A DNA stretch of 64,000 nt from JAZDOK01 sp043798715 (lineage in GTDB: Bacteria > Vulcanimicrobiota > JAZDOK01). This document shows positions 54,151 through 61,392 of this stretch, piece by piece. The notes beneath the pieces are model-generated. The model made no database searches and was not told the origin of the DNA. It saw only the letters and a program-made list of their open reading frames with translations. Made by a program: the position numbers and the translations under genes. Every line of letters starts with the position of its first letter. Within the stretch, counting starts at the first letter, position 1. The stretch covers positions 1 through 64,000 of the forward strand of contig JAZDOK010000030.1 in assembly GCA_043798715.1 (NCBI GenBank), given 5' to 3'.

Positions 54151-55182
54151 TTGGAAAAAAAAGCTGTTTTCATCAAACTGGGAGAATTTTGCGAGATAAC
54201 CGGAATTCCCGAGGAGAAGATCGAGGAATACCAGGATAACTTCGGCGAACTGCTTAATCTGAAGCGGGACAGCCGTGGGAACTGCCGATACACCACCGAA
54301 GATGCAGAGAAGTTCAGGCGCATCCACAACATGGCCGTAAAGGGTCTGTCCTCCCGGGCCATCATCCGCCTCTTCCAGGTCGAGCCGGAACAGAAAGCCG
54401 GCGCCCCATCTCCTGCAAAGGCCGCCAGCGACGGCCTCCGTGCCGCCCTCGTCGAGAACCTTCTCTCCCGCGTTTCTGACAGGATTACAGACCGTCTCTC
54501 TGATTTCAGCAAGAACTTTGAAACACGACAGACCGATGCCGTCCGCCGCCTGGCCGGAATAATGGAAACCCAGGTCCAGATCTTCTCGAATCTCAAAAAC
54601 CTCCAGGCGGCCATAGAAAAAAAACCTGTCCGCCCCACAACTGCCTCAACCGTGGAGCCTGATGCCTTCCGCCTGTTTGAAGAAAGAATCAATACTCTTG
54701 AATCAGGGCATGAAGAGGCCATTGGAAAAATTTCCGCCCTGGTCTCCGAATCCCGGGAGCAGATCCTTTCGGCTCTGAAAAAAAACAGGGAAGAGCTTGA
54801 AAAGAAACTGCGAAGCAGAGTGGAAAATTCTTCGTTAAACCGCTCTGATGCCACCCGCCAGATGGAGGAAAAGCTCGCCCTTATGGAATCGGAGAGGCAG
54901 GATATGGAGGACAGAATCTCGACTCTCATAGACGAAAAGACCGAACTGGAACGGGTCAAGGAGCGCCTCGAAGACCTCCTGGAAGAGACCGACCGGGAAA
55001 AAAGCCGCAAGAAGAGCGGATCATCGAAGGAAGATGCTTCCAATGAATCCCAGAAGAACGGCGAAGACTACCGGAAGGTCTATGAGGAGAACCTGCTGCT
55101 AAGGAAGGCCATCGAGGAGCGGGACCGTGCCATCGCCGAACGCGACCTGATCATTGACGAATTCGCAAGTCAGGAATGGTAG
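54151..55182 (+). CDS. MerR-like HTH protein with long coiled coil
   Basis: The 343-residue protein starts with TTG, eight bases after GGGAGGG; no in-frame ATG is near. Residues about 5-70 resemble a MerR-type winged helix (FIKLGEFCEITGIPEEKIEE, then CRYTTEDAEKFRRIHNMAVK and GLSSRAIIRLF). The remainder is charged, helical and heptad-rich (EELEKKLRSRVENSS; DRISTLIDEKTELERVKERL), ending in IDEFASQEW. Short MerR-like domains on long coiled coils occur in transcription regulators and in chromosome or cell-organisation proteins. A perfect dyad and an SD-masking hairpin lie upstream, so self-control or control of the 636-aa gene is plausible. The 3' end overlaps the next, convergent gene by 32 bases. 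Confidence 0.75.
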   Translation: MEKKAVFIKLGEFCEITGIPEEKIEEYQDNFGELLNLKRDSRGNCRYTTEDAEKFRRIHNMAVKGLSSRAIIRLFQVEPEQKAGAPSPAKAASDGLRAALVENLLSRVSDRITDRLSDFSKNFETRQTDAVRRLAGIMETQVQIFSNLKNLQAAIEKKPVRPTTASTVEPDAFRLFEERINTLESGHEEAIGKISALVSESREQILSALKKNREELEKKLRSRVENSSLNRSDATRQMEEKLALMESERQDMEDRISTLIDEKTELERVKERLEDLLEETDREKSRKKSGSSKEDASNESQKNGEDYRKVYEENLLLRKAIEERDRAIAERDLIIDEFASQEW

Positions 55183-55615
55183 AGCCCCCCCAGGTGTCCT
55201 TTGCAAAAAACCGTATAAGGAGATCGCGGGAGGGCCGCCCCCAGTTTACCCACGGGACCGGGTCGTCGTTTTTACTAAGATAGGTCCAGTAACAACGGCA
55301 CTTCGTGTGAGTACGCCCGGGAAGAACCGGGTGCAGCGGCGGAGTAAAGCCCGCGTAATCCGGGTGGCCCAGTTCAATGATCTTACCGTCCAGGGCGCGG
55401 CAGAGAGGACAGGTATCATCATCCATCACCGCGCAAAATTGGGCCACAATGGAAAACTTCCCGTCAGACTTTTTGAAAGATGTTTTTGCCGCCTTTCTGG
55501 CCGCCAGCCGCTCGGCTCGATATTTCCTCCTCGCCAGCATGATAAAAATTAAAGACGAGGCTGACAGGATAAAGAGCATGAGAAAAAGGGGCCATCTGGA
55601 GAAGATCGTCTCCAT
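55151..55615 (-). CDS. Membrane-anchored protein with Mu gpF-like Cys-rich domain
   Basis: The protein (154 residues from ATG 55615; an in-frame TTG four codons earlier is weaker) has one N-terminal membrane helix (WPLFLMLFILSASSLIFIML), a basic stretch (RRKYRAERLAARKAAKT), then a small domain with AVMDDDTCPLCRALDGKIIE, a PPLHPVLPG segment and HTKCRCYWTYL. The CPLCRALDG...PPLHP...CRC pattern is that of the C-terminal part of phage head-morphogenesis proteins (Mu gpF / SPP1 gp7), probably a zinc-binding fold. No other phage genes are nearby, so this is likely a cellular reuse of the domain. Function unknown. It follows RNase PH almost without a gap. Confidence 0.6.
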   Translation of the reverse strand: METIFSRWPLFLMLFILSASSLIFIMLARRKYRAERLAARKAAKTSFKKSDGKFSIVAQFCAVMDDDTCPLCRALDGKIIELGHPDYAGFTPPLHPVLPGRTHTKCRCYWTYLSKNDDPVPWVNWGRPSRDLLIRFFAKDTWGGSTIPDLRIRQ

Positions 55616-55616
55616 G

Positions 55617-56348
55617 TTATCTCTCAAGAATGTCTTTCAGTGAGTTTCTCTGTAGATCCAGGATGCGACGGATCCCCTTCTCTCCAAGAGCCAGCATCTT
55701 ATTGAGATTTTCCCGCGAGAAAGGCTTCTTCTCAGCGGTGCCCTGAATCTCAACGAACTCGCCATCGCCCGTCATGACCAGGTTGAGATCAACCTGGGAG
55801 CTGGAGTCCTCCTCATAATCAAGATCCAGGATCTCCTCCGCTTCGAGCACGCCGACGCTCACGGCCGCGATCTGCCCCTTTAAGGGCAGCTTCCGGATGC
55901 GCCCCCCCTGCACCAGGGTGTCCAGGGCCTCTACCAGGGCCACCATGGAGCCGTTGATGGCGGCTGTCCGCGTGCTCCCATCCGCCTGAATGACGTCGCA
56001 GTCCAGCCAGATTGTCCGCTCCCCCAGGGCCGCCAGATCGACGGCTGCGCGAAGGGATCTTCCGACCAGCCTCTGAATTTCATAGCTCCTGCCGGCGGCC
56101 CTCCCCCTCGTGACCTCCCGGGGCATCCGGGTGAGCGTGGAGCGCGGCAGCATCCCGTATTCGGCTGAGACCCACCCGCTCCCCGTATCTTTCAGGAAGG
56201 GCGGAACTTTTTCCTCGATGCTGGCGGTGCAGATGACGCGGGTCTTCCCCGCCTCATAGAGAACGGATCCTTCGGCGCTGGGGATAAAGCCCCGCGTGAT
56301 CAGGATCGGACGTAATTCATCGTTTTTCCTGTTGTTTTCTCTAATCAT
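55617..56348 (-). CDS. rph: Ribonuclease PH
   Basis: RNase PH is a phosphate-dependent 3'-5' exonuclease that trims tRNA precursors. The protein (243 residues from ATG 56348, GAGG five bases upstream; a GTG two codons earlier is less likely) has LRPILITRGFIPSAEGSVLY, STLTRMPREVTRGRAAGRSY, EIQRLVGRSLRAAVDL, WLDCDVIQADGSTRTAAING with the catalytic region and YEEDSSSQVDLNLVMTGDGE. Length is normal. It begins seven bases after the FlhA-type gene, so the two are probably co-transcribed. Confidence 0.95.
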   Translation of the reverse strand: MIRENNRKNDELRPILITRGFIPSAEGSVLYEAGKTRVICTASIEEKVPPFLKDTGSGWVSAEYGMLPRSTLTRMPREVTRGRAAGRSYEIQRLVGRSLRAAVDLAALGERTIWLDCDVIQADGSTRTAAINGSMVALVEALDTLVQGGRIRKLPLKGQIAAVSVGVLEAEEILDLDYEEDSSSQVDLNLVMTGDGEFVEIQGTAEKKPFSRENLNKMLALGEKGIRRILDLQRNSLKDILER

Positions 56349-56355
56349 GGACACC

Positions 56356-57705
56356 TCAATGCACTTTTTGGACTGTTTTCCCCTTCATTTTCCTCTCAGG
56401 AGGCGGGCTCTCCTTTTTTTCGAGGGCGAGCGTGCCAAGGACATCCAGAGCAAAACCCTGGGGGACCTCAGCGATTGAGAGGACCGGAAGACCAGGATAA
56501 ATTCCCTTCAGAACCCTTTTTAAATGCGGTCTCACCTGCGGTTGAACCAGTAGGGCCAGGGGAGGCCGTTGCTCCTCAAGGTGTTTTCTGAGAGAGCGGA
56601 GGATCTCGGAAACATCCTCCTCCCCAAGAAAGAAGTCCTCGCCTCCGCGGGCATGCTGAATGGAATTGATCATCCGGCTTTCCAGTTCCTCCTCTATGAG
56701 AAAAACGCGCAGTTTGCCCTCCTCGGAGAGATGCGAAAAACAGATCTGCCTCCCCAGGGCCAACCGCACCAGCTCCGTCAGCATATCCGTCTTCTCTAAC
56801 TCCTCAAGGTGGTCCCCCACCGTCTCCAGTATGGTCACCATGTCGCGGATGGAGACGCGCTCAAAGAGGAGGCCCTGAAGAATCCTGCGCAGCTTCCTCA
56901 GACGGAAAGTGTCCTTGATAAAATCCTCCACCACGACGGGATGGGTCAGGGCCAGGCGCTGCAGGATGAAGTGAAGTTCCTGAAGACCCAGAATCTCCGG
57001 AGCATGATTCATGACGACTTCCTTGAGATGCGTGAGGAGAACATTCAGCGGACCCAGCAGGAAGAGCCCCATCTGCTCCGCCTGATCCCTCTCGGAAATC
57101 TCAATCCACTTGGCACTCCCGTGAAAAGCCGGCTCCACGGTGATCCATCCCTTGATCTCCCCCAGCATCTCCAGGGATCCAAGGGCCATCAGCCGGTCTA
57201 AAAACAGCTCTCCCTGGGCCAAAGGGCTCTCCTTCAGATTGACGACATACTGGTTCGGGAGAAGCTTCAGGTTGTCCCTGACCTGGATCCCCGGGGTAAT
57301 GAATCCTGTTTCCTGCGCGATCTCCTGCCGTACTTCATCCAGGCGCGCCAGGAGAGGCGCTCCCCGGGCCGGATCCACCAGCGGCAGAAGCTGGGCGCCG
57401 ATTTCAAGACAAAGCAGATCCCTCGAAAAAAGCGGATCCGATCCCGGATCGGACTTGCCGTCAAAGCGGATATCCACTTCTCCTTCGAGTTTCCATCCTT
57501 CATTGGTAAGGCGAAGCAGCACCTTCTGAACATCGGCCTGGAGAACGCCACCCATGCCCGCATACAAAAAGGCCTCTTTGCCTTCCTCCCTGGTCAGCTT
57601 GAGGTATAGCTGCTGCCCGCACTCCCCTTGCGACCAGGGCACAAACGAGGACTTAAGCTCCTCCGGACTGAAAAAAAGAACCTCCCGGGTCTCTTCATCT
57701 ATCAT
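56356..57705 (-). CDS. Stand-alone FlhA/SctV-type cytoplasmic domain (FHIPEP family)
   Basis: FlhA and SctV are the export gates of flagellar and type III secretion systems: eight membrane helices plus a cytoplasmic ring that receives chaperone-substrate complexes. This protein (449 residues from ATG 57705, GGGAG ribosome site) has only the cytoplasmic part. From residue ~95: LCLEIGAQLLPLVDPARGAP, IAQETGFITPGIQVRDNLKL, LPNQYVVNLK, WITVEPAFHGSAKWI, then VLTHLKEVVMNHAPEILGLQ, LRRILQGLLFERVSIRDMVT, ILETVGDH, LTELVRLALGRQICF and a final LALLVQPQVRPHLKRVLKG. All align in order with FlhA-C. No membrane helix exists in the frame or just upstream. Residues 1-95 are a different, soluble domain. No other flagellar or T3SS genes are in the window. 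Confidence 0.85.
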   Translation of the reverse strand: MIDEETREVLFFSPEELKSSFVPWSQGECGQQLYLKLTREEGKEAFLYAGMGGVLQADVQKVLLRLTNEGWKLEGEVDIRFDGKSDPGSDPLFSRDLLCLEIGAQLLPLVDPARGAPLLARLDEVRQEIAQETGFITPGIQVRDNLKLLPNQYVVNLKESPLAQGELFLDRLMALGSLEMLGEIKGWITVEPAFHGSAKWIEISERDQAEQMGLFLLGPLNVLLTHLKEVVMNHAPEILGLQELHFILQRLALTHPVVVEDFIKDTFRLRKLRRILQGLLFERVSIRDMVTILETVGDHLEELEKTDMLTELVRLALGRQICFSHLSEEGKLRVFLIEEELESRMINSIQHARGGEDFFLGEEDVSEILRSLRKHLEEQRPPLALLVQPQVRPHLKRVLKGIYPGLPVLSIAEVPQGFALDVLGTLALEKKESPPPERKMKGKTVQKVH

Positions 57706-57766
57706 TTTCAAACTCCCTTCGGCAACTTTTGGGTTAACCTAAAACTTTGTTGTCGGACCACCGGAC

Positions 57767-58273
57767 CTAGAACCTGAAGCCGAAAGAGAACATAACCCTC
57801 CCGCTGCTCAGGTTCGCGTTATCCGGAACCGAATACGCCAGGGGGAAGGCCACATCAAAATCCCAGTTCTCCCCCCTCAGGCCGATAATGGGCGCAAACC
57901 CCGTGAGGAGATCGTATGCCTTTCTGTTAGCCCCCGAGGCATCCTTTGTCTGCCGATCGGAATAGGCCACGGAACCCCACAGAAGTCCGGTTCTAAGTTT
58001 CAGTCCGCTTACGGGCTCCGTCAGGTAATACTTAATCCCCGTGCACCACCCCATCTGGGTGTTCCTGTCGGAGGCATCCGAAAAAGGAACGATCCCCAGC
58101 CCCGCCGTAAAGACAAACTTGCTTCCCACCTCGGCATTCAATCCAATTCCACCGTAGGGAATCCCAATTCCAATACCGAATTCGGACGTCCGGACCTTGG
58201 TACGGGCATCAGCCTGTATCCCTGAAAACACCAGGATCAGGGCAACCAGAAGAATCAAACTCTTCTTCCGCAC
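57767..58273 (-). CDS. Small outer-membrane beta-barrel protein
   Basis: The protein (168 residues from GTG 58273, preceded by GAGGCGAG) begins with a signal peptide (KKSLILLVALILVFSGIQADA). The mature part has alternating short strands: FGIGIGIPYGGIGLNAEVG, FVFTAGLGIVPF, GIKYYLTE, LKLRTGLLWGSVAYSD, FDVAFPLAYSVP and the C-terminal MFSFGFRF with a final aromatic residue, the usual signal for outer-membrane insertion. It is probably an eight-stranded barrel. A longer frame from 58297 lacks a better ribosome site. It lies between the HD gene and the FlhA-type gene on the same strand. Confidence 0.8.
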   Translation of the reverse strand: MRKKSLILLVALILVFSGIQADARTKVRTSEFGIGIGIPYGGIGLNAEVGSKFVFTAGLGIVPFSDASDRNTQMGWCTGIKYYLTEPVSGLKLRTGLLWGSVAYSDRQTKDASGANRKAYDLLTGFAPIIGLRGENWDFDVAFPLAYSVPDNANLSSGRVMFSFGFRF

Positions 58274-58339
58274 GAATCTCGCCTCCTCGAAAAACAATAA
58301 TATAACGGGTATATTAGATCATGGTCTCTGAATTCCCTT

Positions 58340-59056
58340 TTATAAGGAATTCGCCGGCCCGCCGGGAGGACTTCCCGCCCCTCCTGATGGTGACATCAGA
58401 TTCCGGATCTCCCGCCAGAAGGTGCGCACGGCATACCCTGAGCGCAGAAAGGTCAACATGGTCAGGACTTTAACCGTGTGGACTACGATCAGGGTGGTCC
58501 GGTTGAAAAGGCCCGGATGCTCTCTCCACTGCACCCGGAAGCGTTTACTGTTGAACGAGTCGAGACTGTCCCCTTCCACCAGGATGAGGCCCAGCATCGT
58601 GAGCCGGGCAGGGTACAGAAAGCGAAAAGGATAGAGCCAGGGGATATTGTGGAAGGTCACCGCGTCGAGAACCAGATTCAGCCTCTCCTCGGAAAGGAAC
58701 TCCTTTAACTGTTTCCTGATGATCCGGCTCGATTCAATCCCCTCGACCAGGCAATTGTAAAGACTCGGCCTCCCCTGGGTCGCCTTGAAGGCATCATGCC
58801 ATAGCGCGGCGATGCGCACCAGGTTCTCATCGATCAAACCATCGGGAATCCGCCCGCCGTCACGCAGAGATAAATAGGAACAAAGCGCATATTCCTCCAC
58901 GTTGCACACATGCGTGTAATCATGCCCGGAGTCGAGCGATTTTTTCATCCACTCCCGGCCCAGTTCGATGGCCCTGGATTCCCCTTCCGGCAATACGGAT
59001 GAAGCTCCAAACGGAGCGGGAAATGGTGACTTCTGAAGACAATTACCTGCTCCCAT
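58340..59056 (-). CDS. HD-domain phosphohydrolase
   Basis: The 238-residue protein carries the HD metal-site pattern: SGHDYTHVCNVEEYAL, IAALWHDAFKA for the His-Asp pair, a FHNIPW histidine, and VEGDSLDSFNSKRF. It is a single-domain HD hydrolase, likely for a nucleotide or other phosphate ester; the substrate is unknown. The C-terminus is Pro/Gly-rich (MSPSGGAGSPPGGPANSL). A strong promoter (TATAAT) and a CAGGAG ribosome site precede it. It diverges from pilT and reads toward the beta-barrel gene 66 bases downstream. Confidence 0.8.
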   Translation of the reverse strand: MGAGNCLQKSPFPAPFGASSVLPEGESRAIELGREWMKKSLDSGHDYTHVCNVEEYALCSYLSLRDGGRIPDGLIDENLVRIAALWHDAFKATQGRPSLYNCLVEGIESSRIIRKQLKEFLSEERLNLVLDAVTFHNIPWLYPFRFLYPARLTMLGLILVEGDSLDSFNSKRFRVQWREHPGLFNRTTLIVVHTVKVLTMLTFLRSGYAVRTFWREIRNLMSPSGGAGSPPGGPANSL

Positions 59057-59097
59057 ATTCTGATATCTCCTGTTCGCCCGGGCATGTAATTACACGT

Positions 59098-59126
59098 ATT
59101 ATATCCGACATGACCGCCCGGCACAA
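59098..59126 (-). promoter_or_regulatory. Promoter for the HD hydrolase gene
   Basis: TTGTGC (59121-59126) and a perfect TATAAT (59098-59103) are exactly 17 bases apart on the minus strand, giving a leader of ~35 bases with CAGGAG. No equally good pilT promoter was seen in the same 150-base gap. Confidence 0.55.
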
Positions 59127-59206
59127 GACTTATACGCAACTTTTTGGCTTTTAAGGAGGGGATGACGGGCCTTAAGTAGAATGTTTCCGGGGAGGTGGTT
59201 GAATTC

Positions 59207-60295
59207 ATGGAATCTATAAAAGTTGCAGAAAATGAACTGACTATCGAGGAACTGCTCAGGCTGATGGTGGAAAAGGGAGCCTCCGACCTCCATCTTAAAG
59301 CCGGCAGCTCCCCAATGCTCCGTATTGATGGTGAACTGTCCCCCGCCGGTTACGAAATTTTTCCCGCGTCCACCGTGCGCCGCCTCATCGAAAGTATTCT
59401 CACCGATCAGCAGAAGGCTGAATTCGTCGCCGAAAAGGAACTGGATCTGGCTTACAGTATTACAGGCCTATCCCGCTTCAGGATCAACGTCTATCTCCAG
59501 CGAGGCACCTGGTGCGCAGCCATCCGTATCGTCCCCGCCAGGCCCTTCACCATCGACGAGTTGAAACTGCCCTCCATTCTTAAGGATCTTTCTATGAAAC
59601 CCAGGGGACTGGTCCTGGTGACGGGGCCGACCGGATCGGGGAAATCCACCACCCTGGCCGCGATGATTAACCATATCAACGAAAACCGGCGCTGTCACAT
59701 CGTGACCGTGGAAGACCCCATCGAATTTCTCCACCAGGATAAGAACAGCGTCATCTGCCAGCGCGAGCTGGGTCCCGACACCCACTCTTTTACCAATGCC
59801 CTCCGCCACGTTCTGCGCCAGGATCCCGACGTGGTCCTGATTGGCGAGCTTCGGGACCTGGAGACGACGGGAATCGCCATCACAGCGGCGGAAACCGGAC
59901 ACATGGTGATGGCGACCCTGCATACCAACAGCGCTCCCGCCACGATCGATCGCATCATTGACATTTTTCCCCCGCACCAGCAGGCGCAGATACGCATGCA
60001 GCTCTCGGTGACAATCGAGGGAGTCCTCTGCCAGACCCTCCTGCCAAAGGCCAAAGGTTCGGGAAGGGTGATGGCCATGGAGCTTATGCCCGTAACCCCG
60101 GCCTTGAGAAACATCATCCGCGAAGGGAAAACCCACCAGATCCCCAATCTCATCCAGGCTGGAAGCCAGTACGGGATGCAGTCACTGGATATGTCGCTTC
60201 GATTCCTCCTGCAGCAGGGGTTGGTCACCTACGAAGAGGCCCTCTCCAAGGCATCCAATCCCGAAGAATTCTCCCGCCTGATAGGTCATCAATAA
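59207..60295 (+). CDS. pilT: Type IV pilus retraction ATPase
   Basis: PilT is a hexameric AAA-type ATPase at the cytoplasmic face of the pilus base that drives retraction (twitching, DNA uptake). The protein (362 residues from ATG 59207, GGGGAGG upstream; the GTG at 59195 lies within that ribosome site) has MVEKGASDLHLKAGSSPMLR, LSRFRINVYLQRGTW, Walker A GPTGSGKSTTLAA, the Asp box VTVEDPIEF, Walker B DPDVVLIGELRDLET, the His box MATLHTNSAPATIDRIIDIF, and the AIRNLIRE-type motif (ALRNIIREGKTHQIPNLIQ). All catalytic residues are present. It is the first gene of pilT-pilT2-serS. Confidence 0.96.
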   Translation: MESIKVAENELTIEELLRLMVEKGASDLHLKAGSSPMLRIDGELSPAGYEIFPASTVRRLIESILTDQQKAEFVAEKELDLAYSITGLSRFRINVYLQRGTWCAAIRIVPARPFTIDELKLPSILKDLSMKPRGLVLVTGPTGSGKSTTLAAMINHINENRRCHIVTVEDPIEFLHQDKNSVICQRELGPDTHSFTNALRHVLRQDPDVVLIGELRDLETTGIAITAAETGHMVMATLHTNSAPATIDRIIDIFPPHQQAQIRMQLSVTIEGVLCQTLLPKAKGSGRVMAMELMPVTPALRNIIREGKTHQIPNLIQAGSQYGMQSLDMSLRFLLQQGLVTYEEALSKASNPEEFSRLIGHQ

Positions 60296-60311
60296 GTAAA
60301 GGAGAAATAAA

Positions 60312-61385
60312 ATGCCGCTGAACTACCTGGAACTCTTCAATACCATGGTGGATAAAAAGGCCTCCCGTATGCACCTGATCCCCGGGAGCCCGATCATGCT
60401 GCGGTCAATAGACAGTTTCGCTCCCATGGACCCCACCGTACTCATGCCGCAGGACACCGCCTCTTTTGCCGAGGAAATTCTCAGCGCAGCCCAGAAAGAG
60501 ATTTTAAAGTCAAAAAAAGAGCTCAATTTCACTCTCAGTGTCCCGGGGCTCTCCCGCTTCCGGGTCAACATCTTTACTCAGCGGGGCTCCATCGCCGCGG
60601 TAATCATGACCAACCCCCCTAAGCCGCCCACCATGGACGAACTCGGCATCCCTGAGGGAATCAGGACTCTCGTCTCCAATCTACGCTCCGGACTGGTCAT
60701 TATATCGGGTTCCCGCGGCAGCGGAAAATCCAGCACCATGGCCGCCATCCTGAACCATATTCTGGAGATGCGCTCCTGCCAGGTCGTCACCCTCGAGAAC
60801 CCGATCGACTTTCTCTTCAGAAACCGGAAAGGAGTCATATGTCAGCGCGAAGTCGGCACGGACACTGAATCTTACGAAACCGCCTTCAAATCGCTGATGC
60901 ACCAGGGGGCGGACGTTCTGGCTATCAACGAATTCAACTCCTATGAAATAGCCCGCAACATATTGAATTTAAGCGCCGGGGGGATGCTGGTTCTGGCCAT
61001 CGCCAGCTCTCCGTCAGTGCTGGTGCTCCTGGAACAGCTTGTGGATCTTTACCCGCCGCACCTCAAACAACAGGCGCAGACCCTGCTTTCCGTGAGCCTC
61101 GAGGCGATCATATCCCAGACTCTCCTCAATCGAGCCCAGGGCGGGGGTCTGGTGCCCGCCTTTGAGATCTGCATCGGAAACGGGCACGTCCGCAACCTCC
61201 TGCGCGAGGGAAAAATCTTCCAGATTCAGTCAGTCATCGGAACCACCGGAAGAGAAGTCGGCATGATCAGCCAGGAACAGGCCCTGCGAGGCATGGTCAA
61301 GAAAAACCTGGTTACCCAGGATGAGGCGATCTCCAAGGCCGCCCGCCCGGAGGAATTCAAAAAAATGCTCTCCCTGCCATACTAG
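60312..61385 (+). CDS. Degenerate PilT paralogue, probably non-catalytic
   Basis: The 357-residue protein is collinear with the PilT just upstream: KASRMHLIPGSPIMLR, LSRFRVNIFTQRGS, Walker A GSRGSGKSSTMAAI, then VTLENPIDF in place of the Asp box EDPIEF, ADVLAINEFNSYEIA in place of the Walker B region GELRD, and LAIASSPSVL in place of the His box LHTNS. The arginine in AIRIVP is also lost (VIMTNP). The nucleotide loop is therefore kept but most catalytic residues are not. PilU-type paralogues keep these motifs, so this is not a plain PilU. It may be a regulatory partner for PilT. AAAGGAG precedes the ATG; the gap to pilT is 16 bases, to serS 7. Confidence 0.88.
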   Translation: MPLNYLELFNTMVDKKASRMHLIPGSPIMLRSIDSFAPMDPTVLMPQDTASFAEEILSAAQKEILKSKKELNFTLSVPGLSRFRVNIFTQRGSIAAVIMTNPPKPPTMDELGIPEGIRTLVSNLRSGLVIISGSRGSGKSSTMAAILNHILEMRSCQVVTLENPIDFLFRNRKGVICQREVGTDTESYETAFKSLMHQGADVLAINEFNSYEIARNILNLSAGGMLVLAIASSPSVLVLLEQLVDLYPPHLKQQAQTLLSVSLEAIISQTLLNRAQGGGLVPAFEICIGNGHVRNLLREGKIFQIQSVIGTTGREVGMISQEQALRGMVKKNLVTQDEAISKAARPEEFKKMLSLPY

Positions 61386-61392
61386 GCTCATC

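Noticed and set aside
54093..55043. 316-residue minus-strand Ser/Arg-rich frame
   Set aside because: It is antisense to the coiled-coil part of the MerR-like gene and has the composition expected for that.
59152..59179. Five-codon mini-ORF (ATGACGGGCCTTAAGTAG) after AAGGAGGGG upstream of pilT
   Set aside because: The ribosome-site spacing is too short for good initiation and there is no regulatory codon pattern. It is probably chance.
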